A DNA stretch of 64,000 bases from Mermis nigrescens (lineage: Eukaryota; Nematoda; Enoplea; Mermithida; Mermithidae): NCBI GenBank assembly GCA_036768485.1, contig JAVLUZ010000144.1:1062620-1126619 (forward strand). Direction: 5' to 3'. This document shows, in pieces, positions 47,501-54,949 of this stretch (position 1 is the stretch's first letter; each line of letters begins with the position of its first letter). A program made the position numbers and the translations under genes. The notes beneath the pieces are model-generated. The model worked only from the letters and a program-made list of their open reading frames with translations, ran no database searches and was not told where the DNA came from.

Positions 47501-50222
47501 TCTTCCAGTCCACAGAAAATTTCTTAACTGTTCGTATTTGTGCTCAATTTTTGTGCTCTCGAAGAAAAATAACCGAAAAATCAGTGATTCGACGCGAAGC
47601 GTCGGAAAAATTTGACATTTGCTCCATGTCTAACTCAAATTTAAACGGTTCAAAAGACAAAACTATATAGAAACAATTAATCCGGCGCGAATCGCCGCAA
47701 AATTTCCCACTTACTAGTTCAAAAGTGCGCAAAAACCTATTTTGACGACCTTTTAAATGGACTTCGAGAATTTTCAATTCCTCCATTGGGTAGGAGACCC
47801 TTTAGAAACAAAGTTTTCTTTCGGTTTCTGGGGGAGCGACTTCGGCTAATTATGGCGCTAAATGATACGTTCATGTTAATTTTTTAGACCTTTTTGTCCT
47901 TCACTACTCCCCATAAGCCGTAAAAACGCTTTAATTTGTTGTATTATACTTTTCTCAAATATTCGTGGTTAAACGTGTATGAAAACTACGGACAATGGAA
48001 TGACCTGTAACATCAAATATGTACAAAATGAGGTAAGAAAAGTGTCTTGATGAACGAATTGAGCAGTCTATTGCTCGAACAATAAGTGCAGGCTGGCTCA
48101 AAACAACGAACCGCATATTGGTCCTTTTAGCTTCTCTGATACTTAACCGGTTTGAATACGGTTTCTTTTATCTATGAACCTATGACCTCTGCAAGAATGC
48201 TGTGCAGTTTTATTTATGTTGATTGAACTGATGTTGGTTTACACTAAATTACGCAGTCATTTTTTGGAGCATTTTGCAGATAAATTGCGTGAAAAAGCTA
48301 ATGCTAGAACAATAGCTCATCTACAACAGGAGCAAATAAAATGCAGTTTGTTCTGATGGAAACCATAATATTTCCTTATGAAGGTCGTAAAATAATACTT
48401 ATAGTACATATGTAATTGTTTTGTTCAAAGGATATACATAATTGTATAAAAGTCGTTTTTTAAGTCTTGAAAGCATTTGTCAGAAGCATTTTCTTGTCTT
48501 TGTTACCCTCTAACTTTACAGCACTTCACGGCAGTTGAACACAACTTTTTTGTATTCTAAAGCCCTTCCATTAAGCTACATGTCATTCAACTAATTTGCC
48601 TTATCGTATTTTGAGCTACTGCAAAATGATCGAGCTGTAACCAGAGGTTGCTCCTTGCAAATTTTAAAATATTGATGTGTGAATGCAACACCCTTGGAAA
48701 AGTGCAGTCATTCCGCACTGGCTTAGCTAGTCAATAAAAAAATTAACATGCTAGTATTAAAGAATTTTGATTGCATCTTGAACAGACCGTGTTCAATTAC
48801 CTTTATCTGTTAAAGAGATTTAATTGTTGTGAAGAAAGCTTGTTTTATGCGCTAAATCTGCAAAATGCTAGAAAAAACTATTTCTATTCAATTTAGTGTA
48901 AACCAACAACAGCTCAATCAGCATATATAAAACTGCACACCATTGTTGCAGAGAACATAGGCTGTTTGACAAAACAAACCGTATTCGAATCAGTTAAGTA
49001 TCAGAGAAGTTATAAGGACCGAAAAGCGGATCACTTCTTATTGAGCCACCTGTATACGTACTTGGAATTGCACTCTTAGCCGCCATTTGAAGCTTTTTCA
49101 TGCTTCAAACAACCAGTTTTGGTCCAGAATGGCCTGAGACATGCTTCTCAAAAGTTGTGGTAGGGGGATACCCCTTATACCTCCCAGTGTGCATGTGTGA
49201 TATGATATATACACAATGTCAAAAATTTTCGAATTAATACTAGTGTTAAAAACGATATATTGCAGTTGCAGTAAAAATAAACTAAAAATGTTAAAACAAT
49301 CGTGAACATTTCTGAGATTTTATCTCTCCCCTGCCGACCCTGACCTTGTTCATCTATGATGGAGGACAGCCGAGTTTGGATAGAGGCCAGAGGACCTCCC
49401 ACATTCCATTCTTACATGTATAATAATAATTCGATCACATAAAAAATAGTATTCCATTCAATTCCAAGCAGAAGAGGGTTGTGTAATGCTTAATAAAAAA
49501 TGTTGCATGCTTAAAAATGTTTTTGAGAATGCCATTTAAGGCATACCTACTACTAACACATGAAGAAAATTTGAATTACTTGATACACCGACTCTTAAAA
49601 ATCGTGGATCTGCCAGATACTGGACAAAATGCTCGGAAAATTACATAGGCTAGTAAATGGCAAATTTAAGGGAGCATGACTTCACTTTCAAAAAAAACAG
49701 ACTGATTGTCGGTATTTTCTAATTGAGATGCCACTAAATAGGCGGAAATGATTTATAATGAAAAGCTGGGAATTCAGAACCATTCAGTTAATTGAAAAAT
49801 CTTATCAGCGAATATTTTTTACTTATCAAAGTAATTAATACTGGAGACGATGCAACGCATAAATTGTTATGCTTATCTTATAAAAATCTATAAACTAGTT
49901 CGATTTATCAGAAATGGTACAATTAGAGCTTACGATCTCTTTTGGATGGACAGTAAACGCTTTTAGCAGATTTCGGCACTTTCGAAGGTCCAGCGATATC
50001 CGTTTCGTTCAGCAGTTGCTTAGAAATTCCACTCACGCTGTATTCGTAATACTGATTAAGCGATCTTTGCCATAAAAATTCATCTGGATCACTGGTTTCT
50101 CTAAGGCATGAAGTCTGAAGGCTATTTAAACCATTCTTTTCCGTCACTGTTGGTTTAATAGAAAAATCACTCGTGTCCGCAAGAGGCAAATGAAATTTCT
50201 CGTCGTCATCCGTTTCAGACAT
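26266..50222 (-). CDS. Uncharacterised coiled-coil/basic protein, 705 aa (whole gene, 10 exons)
   Basis: CDS on the minus strand = complement(join(26266..26505, 28705..28819, 32396..32604, 35087..35218, 36427..36656, 38868..39002, 41124..41618, 45854..45910, 46890..47105, 49934..50222)). All ten exons join in frame with GT-AG sites. In order: acidic N-terminus (SETDDDEKF); charged helix (residues about 97-145, MKSKIDELEERNRIKEK); Ser/Lys linkers; a Leu-rich helix (QELLAVLKRQNPVLYHIALK, about 525-575); a charged segment; and a basic tail with KQVRF, which fits the RVxF PP1-docking pattern. I do not recognise the family; a centrosomal or cytoskeletal scaffold is only a guess. The start ATG is the first in the 5' exon. 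Introns are full of transposons. Confidence 0.72.
26813..27310. mobile_element. Back-to-back pair of family B MITEs
   Basis: Plus copy 26813-27074 and minus copy 27083-27310. The sequence between them is GTCGCGAC; the right flank is GTCGCGAG (7 of 8) and the left flank GATGCGAC (6 of 8). The second copy therefore looks inserted beside the first at a shared target, giving a 500-bp inverted repeat inside intron 9 of gene 2. Confidence 0.78.
28104..28344 (+). mobile_element. Family B MITE
   Basis: CATACGTGGGCAGC ... ACCCAGGTGTG with the standard interior. The flanks TGACGCAT and ATAGCCAC do not match, so one side may have been rearranged. Confidence 0.75.
28705..28819 (-). CDS. Gene 2 exon 9 (38 aa)
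   Basis: Acceptor TACTGCCGCAG; the first base completes Arg with the AG left by exon 8. Then EYDLISQEDQQARTSNDYKA and on to KDTFIQR, with donor CGA|GTAAGT. Charged and probably helical. The strong donor and exact phase agreement on both sides support it. Confidence 0.75.
28850..29190. repeat. Minisatellite of CAACTCGCCCCC units
   Basis: Irregular repeats of about 12-16 bp based on ACAACTCGCCCCC. A longer phrase (GATATGGAGAACTCGCCCCC then ACATTTCGCCCCCAC) recurs near 28852, 29000 and 29092, suggesting an older higher-order unit. A short inverted relic (GAGTTGGGGGCGAATTG) lies at 29708. Pro/Thr/Ser-rich ORFs here are products of the repeat. Confidence 0.75.
29935..30100 (+). mobile_element. 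GC-hairpin repeat related to 10108-10262
   Basis: Shares GGGGCCGTATTTAGGGTCAAG, GGGGCCGCGCCCC, AAGATAATGCACG and CTTCAAATTTTCGGCG with the earlier copy. Hairpin GGCGTTTCGCGCC at 30072. Confidence 0.6.
30423..31190 (-). mobile_element. Tc1/mariner element, internally deleted (768 bp), TA target
   Basis: Flanked by TA on both sides. The terminal inverted repeats (CAGGGTGTTTCATAATGATC... and its complement) show one mismatch in the outer 28 bp, and similarity extends inward for about 110-130 bp. The inserted TA lies in the CATGTACAAAG palindrome of a family A copy. Confidence 0.9.
30654..31000 (-). pseudogene. Tc1/mariner transposase C-terminal remnant
   Basis: The minus strand reads ...FVHDRAPCVKANLTQNYL..., one in-frame stop, then ..WPGKSLDLNPTENLGEIVKD to ..MPERLKQV. 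The Asp in HDRAPC and the Glu in NPTENL correspond to the second and third catalytic residues of the DDE triad of this family. The N-terminal DNA-binding half and first Asp are missing, so it cannot be functional. Confidence 0.88.
32396..32604 (-). CDS. Gene 2 exon 8 (69 aa)
   Basis: Acceptor AACGTTTTTCAG, phase 0, STQPSHSLPANMQELLAVLK, then RQNPVLYHIALKSLKLGVEQ, ISFPNLIVAFEQELRKLRRK and AIRELKTLL, donor CTCAG|GTATAA. Two amphipathic Leu-rich helices make this the best-structured part of the protein and the best query for a homology search. Confidence 0.8.
32873..33293 (+). mobile_element. Family D MITE, copy 2
   Basis: CATACTTTCCCAAGG ... GGAATGTGTG, collinear with 13831-14281 over its length. 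The flanks ACTGGTGC and GTAGGTGC share the last five bases only. A family C copy follows directly. Confidence 0.8.
33294..33705 (+). mobile_element. Family C MITE
   Basis: GGTGCACAAGGTCAGGATCGG ... CCGTCTATGTGCATGTATA with all family C landmarks. A GGCGCGGAGCGCC hairpin is at 33549. Confidence 0.78.
33845..34445 (+). mobile_element. Two adjacent family E repeats
   Basis: Both (about 33845-34035 and 34258-34445) open with CATGTAACGGCTCGAAATTTTGGG-type text and contain GGTCCCCGGCCA or GGCCACC. They then run GGCCAAAAA... and close with a TTGGGGGATGGAAGACGACC-type block. Family E is also seen minus-oriented at 35450-35670, 39070-39320 and 45197-45438. Confidence 0.55.
34448..34712 (-). mobile_element. 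Family B MITE
   Basis: CACACGTGGGCGTGG ... TGCTGCTCACCTATG; flanks AAGACGAC and GGGACGAC match 6 of 8. It is inserted at the end of a family E copy, in the GACGACCA phrase that occurs uninterrupted in other E copies. Confidence 0.78.
35087..35218 (-). CDS. Gene 2 exon 7 (44 aa, inside no long ORF)
   Basis: Acceptor ACTTTGTTTCAG and donor GGAACA|GTAAAT, phase 0 on both sides. Encodes KIPLSPSSPSLPCSPARKIT, KMTKRKPPKF and TLTNDVRPAFVAGT. It was found by demanding phase 0 between exons 6 and 8. The Ser/Pro/Lys composition matches the rest of the protein. A family L transposon starts about 10 bp upstream of its acceptor. Confidence 0.7.
35228..35410 (+). mobile_element. Family L short element, copy 2
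   Basis: GCAGGCACGTATCTCTGGGGG ... ATAGGACGGCCAGTGTACGTGCC, inverted relative to 9250-9416. It lies immediately upstream of the acceptor of gene 2 exon 7 on the minus strand. Confidence 0.6.
35450..35670 (-). mobile_element. Family E repeat
   Basis: From ATATAGGGGCTGATC through GGCCAGAAAATTTTTGACCC and GTCATTTACCCCCC to AATTTTGAGCCGTCAACATG. Non-coding. The 35680-36290 stretch beyond it is AT-rich with no recognised feature. Confidence 0.55.
36427..36656 (-). CDS. Gene 2 exon 6 (76 aa plus split codon)
   Basis: Acceptor TTTTTAACGCAG; two bases complete Gly, then FDDVTVGRTTSQKPSSAPQK, PTFSSVADVGSKFAEP, LDYSKLRVELELLKQRATEA and ALHEHK, donor AAA|GTAATG. Ends in a charged helix. A Tc1-type inverted-repeat element begins about 15 bp upstream of the acceptor. 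Confidence 0.75.
36673..37618. mobile_element. TA-flanked inverted-repeat element with family B nested inside
   Basis: The left end (TA then CGGGGTGTTTC...GCGGTACC-like text to GCTACAGTA) and the right end (GCTACAGTACATC...AGTGCGGTACC...GAAACGCCC then TA) match inverted over about 50 bp, a Tc1/mariner-type MITE. A family B copy with perfect TSD (36996-37250) sits inside. Fragments of the same element recur at 37980-38110 and, inverted, at 38520-38720. Confidence 0.65.
36996..37250 (-). mobile_element. Family B MITE with perfect 8-bp TSD
   Basis: CACACCTGGGCGTGG ... GCCGCCCACCTATG flanked by GTCTGAAA at 36988-36995 and 37251-37258. Confidence 0.92.
37655..37980 (-). mobile_element. Family A MITE, truncated
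   Basis: Contains ATGAGTAATTGTGTGTTCTA, ATGGCAAAAATTGCATTT, GGCGCTTCGCGC at 37756, and CCATGTTTGTACAAGTAC near the end. It is followed by a fragment of the 36673-37618 family and a partial family C copy (38210-38420). Confidence 0.65.
38868..39002 (-). CDS. Gene 2 exon 5 (44 aa plus split codons)
   Basis: Acceptor GGACGTTTTAG, donor TTTG|GTAATT. Encodes YLLPAATSSPIKLVDRSVQS, EKTASGRLIDRSAQYSRS and FADRAF. An alternative donor 13 bp downstream would create a stop with exon 6 and is rejected. The exon opens GGCTATTTG, nearly the same eight bases as near the end of exon 4. Confidence 0.72.
39070..39320 (-). mobile_element. Family E repeat
   Basis: AAAGTTGGTCGTCCCACCATCC, then GCCAGAAAATTTTTGAC, TGGCCGTTTTTGGC and ACGGCCATTTTTCGGG mark a family E copy. 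39330-39720 is AT-rich with no recognised feature. A plus copy follows at 39725-39945. Confidence 0.5.
39951..40393. mobile_element. 443-bp near-perfect palindromic MITE (CAGTGCTC ends)
   Basis: Starts CAGTGCTCGCCATG and ends CATGGGAGCACTG. The two halves match inverted across almost the whole length, with GAGCGCCGCGTT/AACGCGGCGCTT, CTAAGGTGGCGACG/CGTTGCC..ATTAGCGG and an internal AAGGAAGC..GCTTCCTT loop region at about 40140-40210. CAGTG ends are hAT-like, but I found no matching TSD. 40394-40525 is a family C fragment. Confidence 0.75.
41124..41618 (-). CDS. Gene 2 exon 4 (164 aa plus split codons)
   Basis: Acceptor AATTATTTCAAG, chosen because it alone fits the phase left by exon 3. Encodes a Ser-rich stretch (LVPRPSSSSSTTLSEIEKTR), then a Lys/Asp/Ser-rich region to KSLRLNAEQRKHLSEFAEKL and GYLADMRMLEFWG. 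The only donor with the correct phase for exon 5 is TGGG|GTAGGG. That donor lies in transposon-like text (GAATTCTGGGG), so the last few codons and the splice site look transposon-derived. Confidence 0.68.
41640..42365 (-). mobile_element. Family E repeat interrupted by a minisatellite-bearing insert
   Basis: The family E text CATTTACCCCCACCCCCTAA ... is broken after GGGATCCC and resumes GGGACCCC CTAAAATTTTGAGC to GTACATGTATG, so the break is an insertion at 41876-42325. Confidence 0.7.
41876..42325. mobile_element. 450-bp insert carrying an AACC minisatellite
   Basis: Flanked by GGGATCCC (41868-41875) and GGGACCCC (42326-42333), 7 of 8 identical. The left part contains two GGTGGCGCCAGAA copies. 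42028-42285 is a degenerate array of AACCAACCAACTAGCC-type units. Ends TACAG...GGTATA; superfamily uncertain. Confidence 0.68.
42606..42887 (-). pseudogene. TATA-binding-protein-like domain, C-terminal half, decayed copy
   Basis: The minus-strand reading frame contains EYGHESFPGL, then TTALIFNTGKIVVTGLK, and ends near FKGV with a stop at 42606. This follows the order of the second repeat of TBP (YEPELFPGL, LIF.SGKV.LTG.K, then an amphipathic helix). It is intronless and lies directly after the small ORF at 42944-43245. Comparison with the plus-strand copy at 44028-44228 shows that the expected N-terminal TBP half is missing from this copy. It may derive from a mobile or viral element rather than the host TBP gene. 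It lies in intron 3 of gene 2. Confidence 0.6.
42890..43245 (-). pseudogene. Small ORF upstream of the TBP-like ORF, copy 1
   Basis: Contains KTGWTNQFLRFLLKKALRDFE and ends frameshifted near 42944. It matches the plus-strand copy 43713-44040 base by base in inverted orientation, including TTCAGTGTCTGAACAAG. I do not recognise the protein. Confidence 0.5.
43713..44040 (+). pseudogene. Small ORF upstream of the TBP-like ORF, copy 2
   Basis: Begins MVDDDPVSEQVTDYN, then has a stop, a frame change and a second stop. The last stretch (IHYLFDFYELLLDALNDSDL) remains open to TAA at 44038. It is the inverted partner of copy 1. No known family recognised. Confidence 0.5.
44028..44228 (+). pseudogene. 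Second ORF, N-terminal part, copy 2
   Basis: Overlaps the end of the preceding ORF and starts RFGKKETDETTWASRKYMSK, parallel to copy 1. It continues with NADFFEEEQTKQDYNEAV to a stop at 44226. Copy 1 switches here directly to the TBP-like C-terminal half. The element's intact second ORF may therefore have had this acidic extension before a TBP fold. Confidence 0.45.
44400..44545 (-). pseudogene. Open frame of unknown function, head-to-head with a TBP-like fragment
   Basis: The minus strand after TAG reads GSSTVKQSVARALKIALCCL ... NKKADVLAKTLETLTKEEF and a TAA. Its composition looks protein-like rather than repeat-like. It could be a third ORF of the same element or an old host exon, and I recognise no family. 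Confidence 0.3.
44557..44802 (+). pseudogene. TBP-like domain, N-terminal half
   Basis: Reads CAENLFYKTSLWHLFFN, then KPKAMGLLFSSGKLVC, then KICEILQKSNYEMQSQ. The order and spacing follow the first TBP repeat (..RNAEYNPK.., PRTTALIFSSGKMVC.., then a helix). An in-frame TAG precedes the ATG. It is separate from, and opposite in strand to, the C-terminal half at 42606-42887. Confidence 0.5.
44845..45196 (+). mobile_element. Family A MITE, 5'-truncated
   Basis: From GAGCAGTAACGATTTTAGT through two perfect GGCGCGAAGCGCC hairpins (44961, 45053) and GACGGTCCCGAAAAGCC to AAAAAAACACTG. It inserts into or abuts a family E copy (45197-45438). Confidence 0.75.
45447..45803 (-). mobile_element. Family C MITE with near-perfect 8-bp TSD
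   Basis: CATAAATGCATACACGG ... TTGTGCACCTATG flanked by AATGCTAG (45439-45446) and TATGCTAG (45804-45811). It lies 50 bp from gene 2 exon 3. Confidence 0.82.
45854..45910 (-). CDS. Gene 2 exon 3 (18 aa plus split codons)
   Basis: Acceptor ACTTCTCTTGTAG, donor AAC|GTAAGT (strong). Encodes IQRIYESLQRRLVHLENK, a short heptad-like helix continuing the coiled coil of exon 2. Confidence 0.72.
46390..46772 (+). mobile_element. Family A MITE
   Basis: TAAGGTCCTTATGTACAAAG ... ACGGTCCCGAAAAATC to CGAATATAAAAAACGTG. The hairpin at 46571 is partly decayed (GGCGCGAAATGCC). Confidence 0.7.
46890..47105 (-). CDS. Gene 2 exon 2 (71 aa plus split codons)
   Basis: Acceptor GCCCTACCTAAG, donor TCGA|GTATAA. 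Encodes LLNGLHAMKSKIDELEERNR then IKEKDVEDLHKGIETYTDLL (coiled coil) and a Ser/Arg/Gln-rich tail RTSVQRKQSLS.. NVLNDS. Confidence 0.75.
47106..49933 (-). other. Gene 2 intron 1
   Basis: Holds repeat relics with a GACGCGAAGCGTC hairpin (47591), a long-TIR element (48089-49052) and a partial family C copy (49200-49360). 49400-49920 shows nothing recognisable. Confidence 0.55.
48089..49052. mobile_element. 964-bp element with about 155-bp terminal inverted repeats
   Basis: CAGGCTGGCTCAAAAC...CCGGTTTGAATACGGTTT...GTTTTATTTATG...TTGGTTTACAC at the left is mirrored at the right (GTGTAAACCAACAACAGC ... AAACCGTATTCGAATC ... TTGAGCCACCTG). The interior has further inverted similarity and no ORF. No matching TSD found (AATAAGTG against TATACGTA). 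Confidence 0.7.
49934..50222 (-). CDS. Gene 2 exon 1 (96 aa, start codon)
   Basis: ATG at 50222-50220: MSETDDDEKFHLPLADTSDF and on to LWQRSLNQYYEYSVSGISKQ and PSKRD, donor GATC|GTAAGC. Acidic start and no signal peptide or membrane segment. The first ATG in frame is used; upstream sequence has no clear promoter motif. Confidence 0.72.
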
Positions 50223-53014
50223 TTGAATTCGAAGCAATAATTACTAATGTCTAATGTGCTGAATAATATAGCTTTTAGAAAGAGGTGAAAGAGGTAAAAA
50301 ATAAGTTTATATGTAAAAGGTAAAAATAACTTTGAATAGTCGCCATTTTTAGCAAAACGTGGAAATGATCCGAAAAAAATTTTTTTCGAAAATAGAACTT
50401 AAAGTAAGGAAGTCGTAGGCACATATCTATGGGCGTGCCCCCTTCCCCCAGAATCCGGTGGACCCCCGAAACCGACAAAACCCTAAAATTGAATTTTAGG
50501 TGCTATTTGCGGCAATTTTGTCACATCAGACCCCCATAATTTGGTTGCTGCCCATCACACAAGCACATAAGGAGGAGGCTCGCTAAAGAATCTAAAAGGT
50601 AGGTACTGTCGAGCAGTTTGGGACAAAAATAGTGTATTTTCAAGCAATTTCAAAGCAAAACCATCACCCCATCCCTGAGCCCAAAATATCGATTTTACCT
50701 CTGCCTGGCCAATCTGACCACTTGTATCTGTGCTACCCATATATGTTTATGGGGCTTTAAAGTTTAGTATTCCACAATGCCTAAGATATAAACTTGGTCT
50801 ATTCTTCAAGCCAATTTTTATCAACAATTCTCTTGAGCTTAGACTTAGTTCAAGGAGAAATTCAATTTTAGGCACCTTAGGCCGGTTTAACACCGGCTTA
50901 GGTCGGCATCTAGTTGCTTAGATTAATTCAAAGCGTCCGGACGAAAATTTAGATTTTCATTTATTTAAAAACAAGGTTTTAAAGAAAATGATTGATATAT
51001 TCGTCATCAGCATATCAGAAATACACAGAAAATTAATTTTCATAGACTTCATTTCCGAATCCTGCATTTCGTATGCGATTTGTATTGCAAGACTTTAAAA
51101 AATCTAATTTTGCAATAAAATCATAAATATTTCGAGAAATAATGAGTGGTATTGAACGCAATTTGTTTTCCGCGCACTATTTTAGAAAACAGGAGCATCG
51201 AAAATCCATTGTGCGGTTTTGTGGAAGTTAGCAATTACCAGCTCCCTTATTAAGTGTCTATCCTGCCTGAGATGCTGTAAACAAATTTATTAATGATTAA
51301 TGGATGAACGAGATGCACTAATTTAAATTATAAATGGATAAAATACGCAAGATAAAATGAAGCGACAACTGGCTTACGGACATACAGCATCCGGCTAGCA
51401 AAATTTGCAAACTAAAATTCATCCTTTGGTCCCCCTGTTTCAAAAAATTTGGTCGTTTCCCTCCCCCCGAAACAAAATCCCGGATACAGGCCAAGCTGAA
51501 TGATTTTGATAATGAAAGCAAATCATTCTTAATGTTTTCGTGTTGGTTTACTTGCTTCTTAGGCTTAATAATGTGCATTCATGACTTACCAAAATGTTGA
51601 TGACACTTGACAGCGTTTAAAATAAGCCTGAGTCATAGAATTCGACAAGCAGTAAGAGCGAAGTGAGTCGCATTCCATTGTTTAGGCTTATTCTCATTGC
51701 TGGCACCAACATTTTGGCCAGTCATGAATCTTCATTACTATCTAAGCTTGGCACAATAGAATAGTAGGTACTAAGGTCCTACTTAAGCTCTTAAATAAAC
51801 CTCTTTTAAATATTCCTGATGTGAAGAGTCCAAAAAGCATCTCGCAACTAGGACGCATTTTTATATCTTTTCATCGACTTTTAAAATACAAAAAATTTCC
51901 GGACTTTACCTGAGAAAAATCCGCATAATGCCTCTACGACCATCAATAAAAAGTAGGATTGAGTCGAGGATAAATCAATCCAGCACGGAGCATCAGAAAA
52001 TTTGAATGTTACCTTTGTAGACGTATTTTGTGTTAAAAATCCCAATGAAAATTTTTTATTATGGCAAGCAAGCCCAAAATTTTTTCCCACATCGCGATAT
52101 TTCGGTTCGCTTCAGAAAAATTCAAAAAAGCATTTCTTTGGAGTCCACTTTTTTTCCCTAGCAATTTTATTCACAATGTAGACCATACCCAAAAATTTTT
52201 TCCACATTCCAAATTGTCTTTGTTATATGATTTAAGCGGTATAAACTGAGTTTAAAATGCAAAATGTCAAAATTTCCCGGCGCATAGCGCCGCCAGTTAC
52301 TGTTCTTTCTTTTTGTAAAACTCCTGCATTGCATTTAAATGCCTAAATCACTCGAAATATCTTCTGACAAAGTTAGTAATTCGCATAATTCTTGTTAGAA
52401 GCTTTAACTGTCAAAATTGTTTTGTACAAATTTGATAATTTTCTGCTCTGTCAGACTATTAGTATTCACAGATCTACAAAATGTCAAGGGCGGTAAAAAT
52501 GACTGAATTTCTTGGCACTTTGCGCCTCTTATGATTTCCGAAGTGTGTCAATAGAAAGGCCGTAAATTCTACATGAAAACGGTAGAAATTCCAAACATTT
52601 TTGGCACTTCGCGCCACTTTACACTTTTTGTATTTTTGATCGTCAGAAACCCATAAATTAGCTAGGCTACACTACTAAAGGTCGAAAAACTCAGTGTTAC
52701 TACACACAACGTTACTGGCTTTTAATGCAAAAGTAGTTTTAAAAAATTTTTGTTCATGCCCTCCCTGAACCAAAATTCTAACTACGCCTCTAATTGGCTC
52801 TACAAACGAGTTAAGGTTTCGTTTTTATCCTTTTTAAATTGGTATGTAATCATGCAATGTTAACTGAAAATCTTCAACCCCGACCCCGACCCGACCCGAC
52901 CCCAAAAACCGGGCTTTTTCATCCCCAACCCTGACCCCGACCGGGGGTAAAAATCTGACCCCATACGATCACTGAAACTGTGTCTGACCAGCAGTCTAGG
53001 GCGTTGGTTTTGAC
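50223..53014. other. Flanking region without a recognised gene
   Basis: Mostly AT-rich. 51600-51915 is a decayed copy of the palindrome family (related to 120-310 and 59651-59797). 52270-52710 has three GC-hairpin relics (about 52278, 52520, 52605) and a family A fragment. 52875-52955 is a short CCCGACCC-type GC tract. No convincing exon seen. Confidence 0.5.
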
Positions 53015-53302
53015 CAGGGCTAGCGTGAGTGGGTTTTGGTGGTTTGGGGGTTTTTGGGTTCTTGGTGGATTTTAGGAATCTAAAAAAATCTTGGGTTTTT
53101 GGGTTTTTGGGGTTTTTGGTATTCTGAGATGCAGGCAACCGATCCAGTAGTCTGACCTTTTGTAACAACATAAGTTATATATCTATTATTGTAGGCTTCA
53201 TGTGTAGTGTGATTTTCCAATATTTGATGTCTTACCTTTATAGGTATTTTTTATGTATTTTATTTTTATGTATTTTTTTATTTTTTCACATAGGTAATTT
53301 TT

Positions 53303-53440
53303 ATGTATTTTACATCGGAACGAAATTTTTCAACCTTTGGTTTTGTCCATTCAAAATTGCCTGATACAGTCCGAAAGCTGGTGTTCATTAAAACCAATGC
53401 CAATCAGCTTTGTGAACCAACCATGATGGATACTGATGAT
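53303..53440 (+). pseudogene. hAT transposase C-terminal (dimerisation) remnant
   Basis: Encodes SERNFSTFGFVHSKL then VRKLVFIKTNANQLC, the signature of the hAT C-terminal dimerisation domain. It then runs into the inserted element at CTGATGAT. The RNase-H core and zinc finger are missing. Confidence 0.85.
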
Positions 53441-53554
53441 CATACCTGGGCAAGGGGTTCAACCAGGTTTAACCTGGTACCAGCCGGAGCAAGTTCGGTA
53501 CCAGCCGGATGGTCCACCAGTTGCACCCTATGTTTTGTACATAAACTTTTTGGT

Positions 53555-54740
53555 GTAAAAATCGATTGGTTGGCTCCAAAAATCGGTTGCTGGGGTCTAA
53601 GAGTCGGTTGATGGGCTCCAAAAACCGGTTGCCAGGGTTTTAAAAATCGGTTGGATGGCTCTAAAATCAATTGCTCCTGGGTTCAACTAATTTTTGGAGC
53701 CCATCAACTGATTTTTAGACCCCAGCAACCGATTTTTAAAGCTCAACAACCGATTTATAGCCCCCCAGCAACCGATTTTTAGACCCTGGCAACCGATTTT
53801 TGGAGCCAACCAAGCGGTTTACAAACCCCAGCAACCGATTTTTATAGCCAACCAACCAATTTCTAGACCCCAGCAACTGATTTTCGACCCCAGTAACGGA
53901 TTTATGACCCCAGCAAGCGATTTATAAAGCCAATAAGCGATTTAGGACCCATCAATCAATTTTTCGAGCTCACCAACCGATTTCTAGACCCCCAGCAACC
54001 GATTTTTCGAGCCAACCAACCAGTTTTCAGACCCCAGCAACCGATTTTTATAGCCAACCAAGCAACTTCTAGACCCTAGCAACTGATTTTCGGACCCCAA
54101 TAACGGATTTAGGAACCCAACAGGCAATTTTTAAGCCCAATAAGCGATTTAGGACCCATAAATCAATTTTTCGAGCTCACAGACCGATTTTTACACCCCG
54201 GCAACCGATTTTTGGAGCTCACCAACTGATTTATAGACCTCAGCAACCGATTTTTGGAGCCAACCAACCGGTTTTCAGACCACAGCAACCGATTTTTGGA
54301 CACCACCAACTGATTTTTTGACCATAGCAATCGATTTTTAGACCTCAGCAACCGATTTTTGAGTCCACCAGCTGGTTTTTAGACCCCAGCAACCGATTTT
54401 TAACCCCACTAAGTGATTTTTGGAGCCCAGCAACTGATTTAGGACCCCAGCAACCGATTTTGGGGCCAAGAACTGATTTTAAAACCCCAGCAACCGATTT
54501 CCGGATCCCACCAACTGATTTTTTGACCTCAGCAATCGATTTTGAGACCTCAGCAACCGATTTTTGAGGTCCAGCAACCGATTTTTGAGGTCCAGCAACC
54601 GATTTTGAGGTCCAGCAACCGATTTTTGAGGTCCAGCAACCGATTTTTGGAGCTCAGCAATCATTTTTTAGATCCCAACAACCGATTTTTAAATTCGCGG
54701 CAACCGAATCGGTTACTGGGCTCTCTAAAAATCGGTACGT
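53555..54740. repeat. AACCGATTTTTGG minisatellite with inverted flanks
   Basis: Degenerate units of about 23-27 bp of the type CCCCAGCAACCGATTTTTAGA. Orientation is reversed in the first 130 bp (53560-53690, AAATCGGTTGCTGGGG) and again in the last 30 bp (AATCGGTTACTGGG near 54715). Four neighbouring units near 54565-54650 are nearly identical (GAGGTCCAGCAACCGATTTT), showing recent local amplification. The KNRLL-type ORFs are repeat artefacts. Confidence 0.88.
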
Positions 54741-54949
54741 AAGTAATGCATAATTCAGAGATTATACTTAAGTATGTGATGCCTAATTTAGAGAAAATAA
54801 TAGTTAGTCAGATCAAAATAAAACATGTGATGTATTTTTGTGATCTTCTACACATCGATGTATTAAAAATACATACTTGTCTGTCCACCTGTTTTATGTG
54901 TAAATAAACGCTAGTCTTTTATACATACATTACTTGTTATTGATGTTTA

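Noticed and set aside
54163..54742. ORFs encoding KNRLL/PQQPIFE-type repeats
   Set aside because: Translation of the AACCGATTTTTGG minisatellite; no start context or conservation argument.
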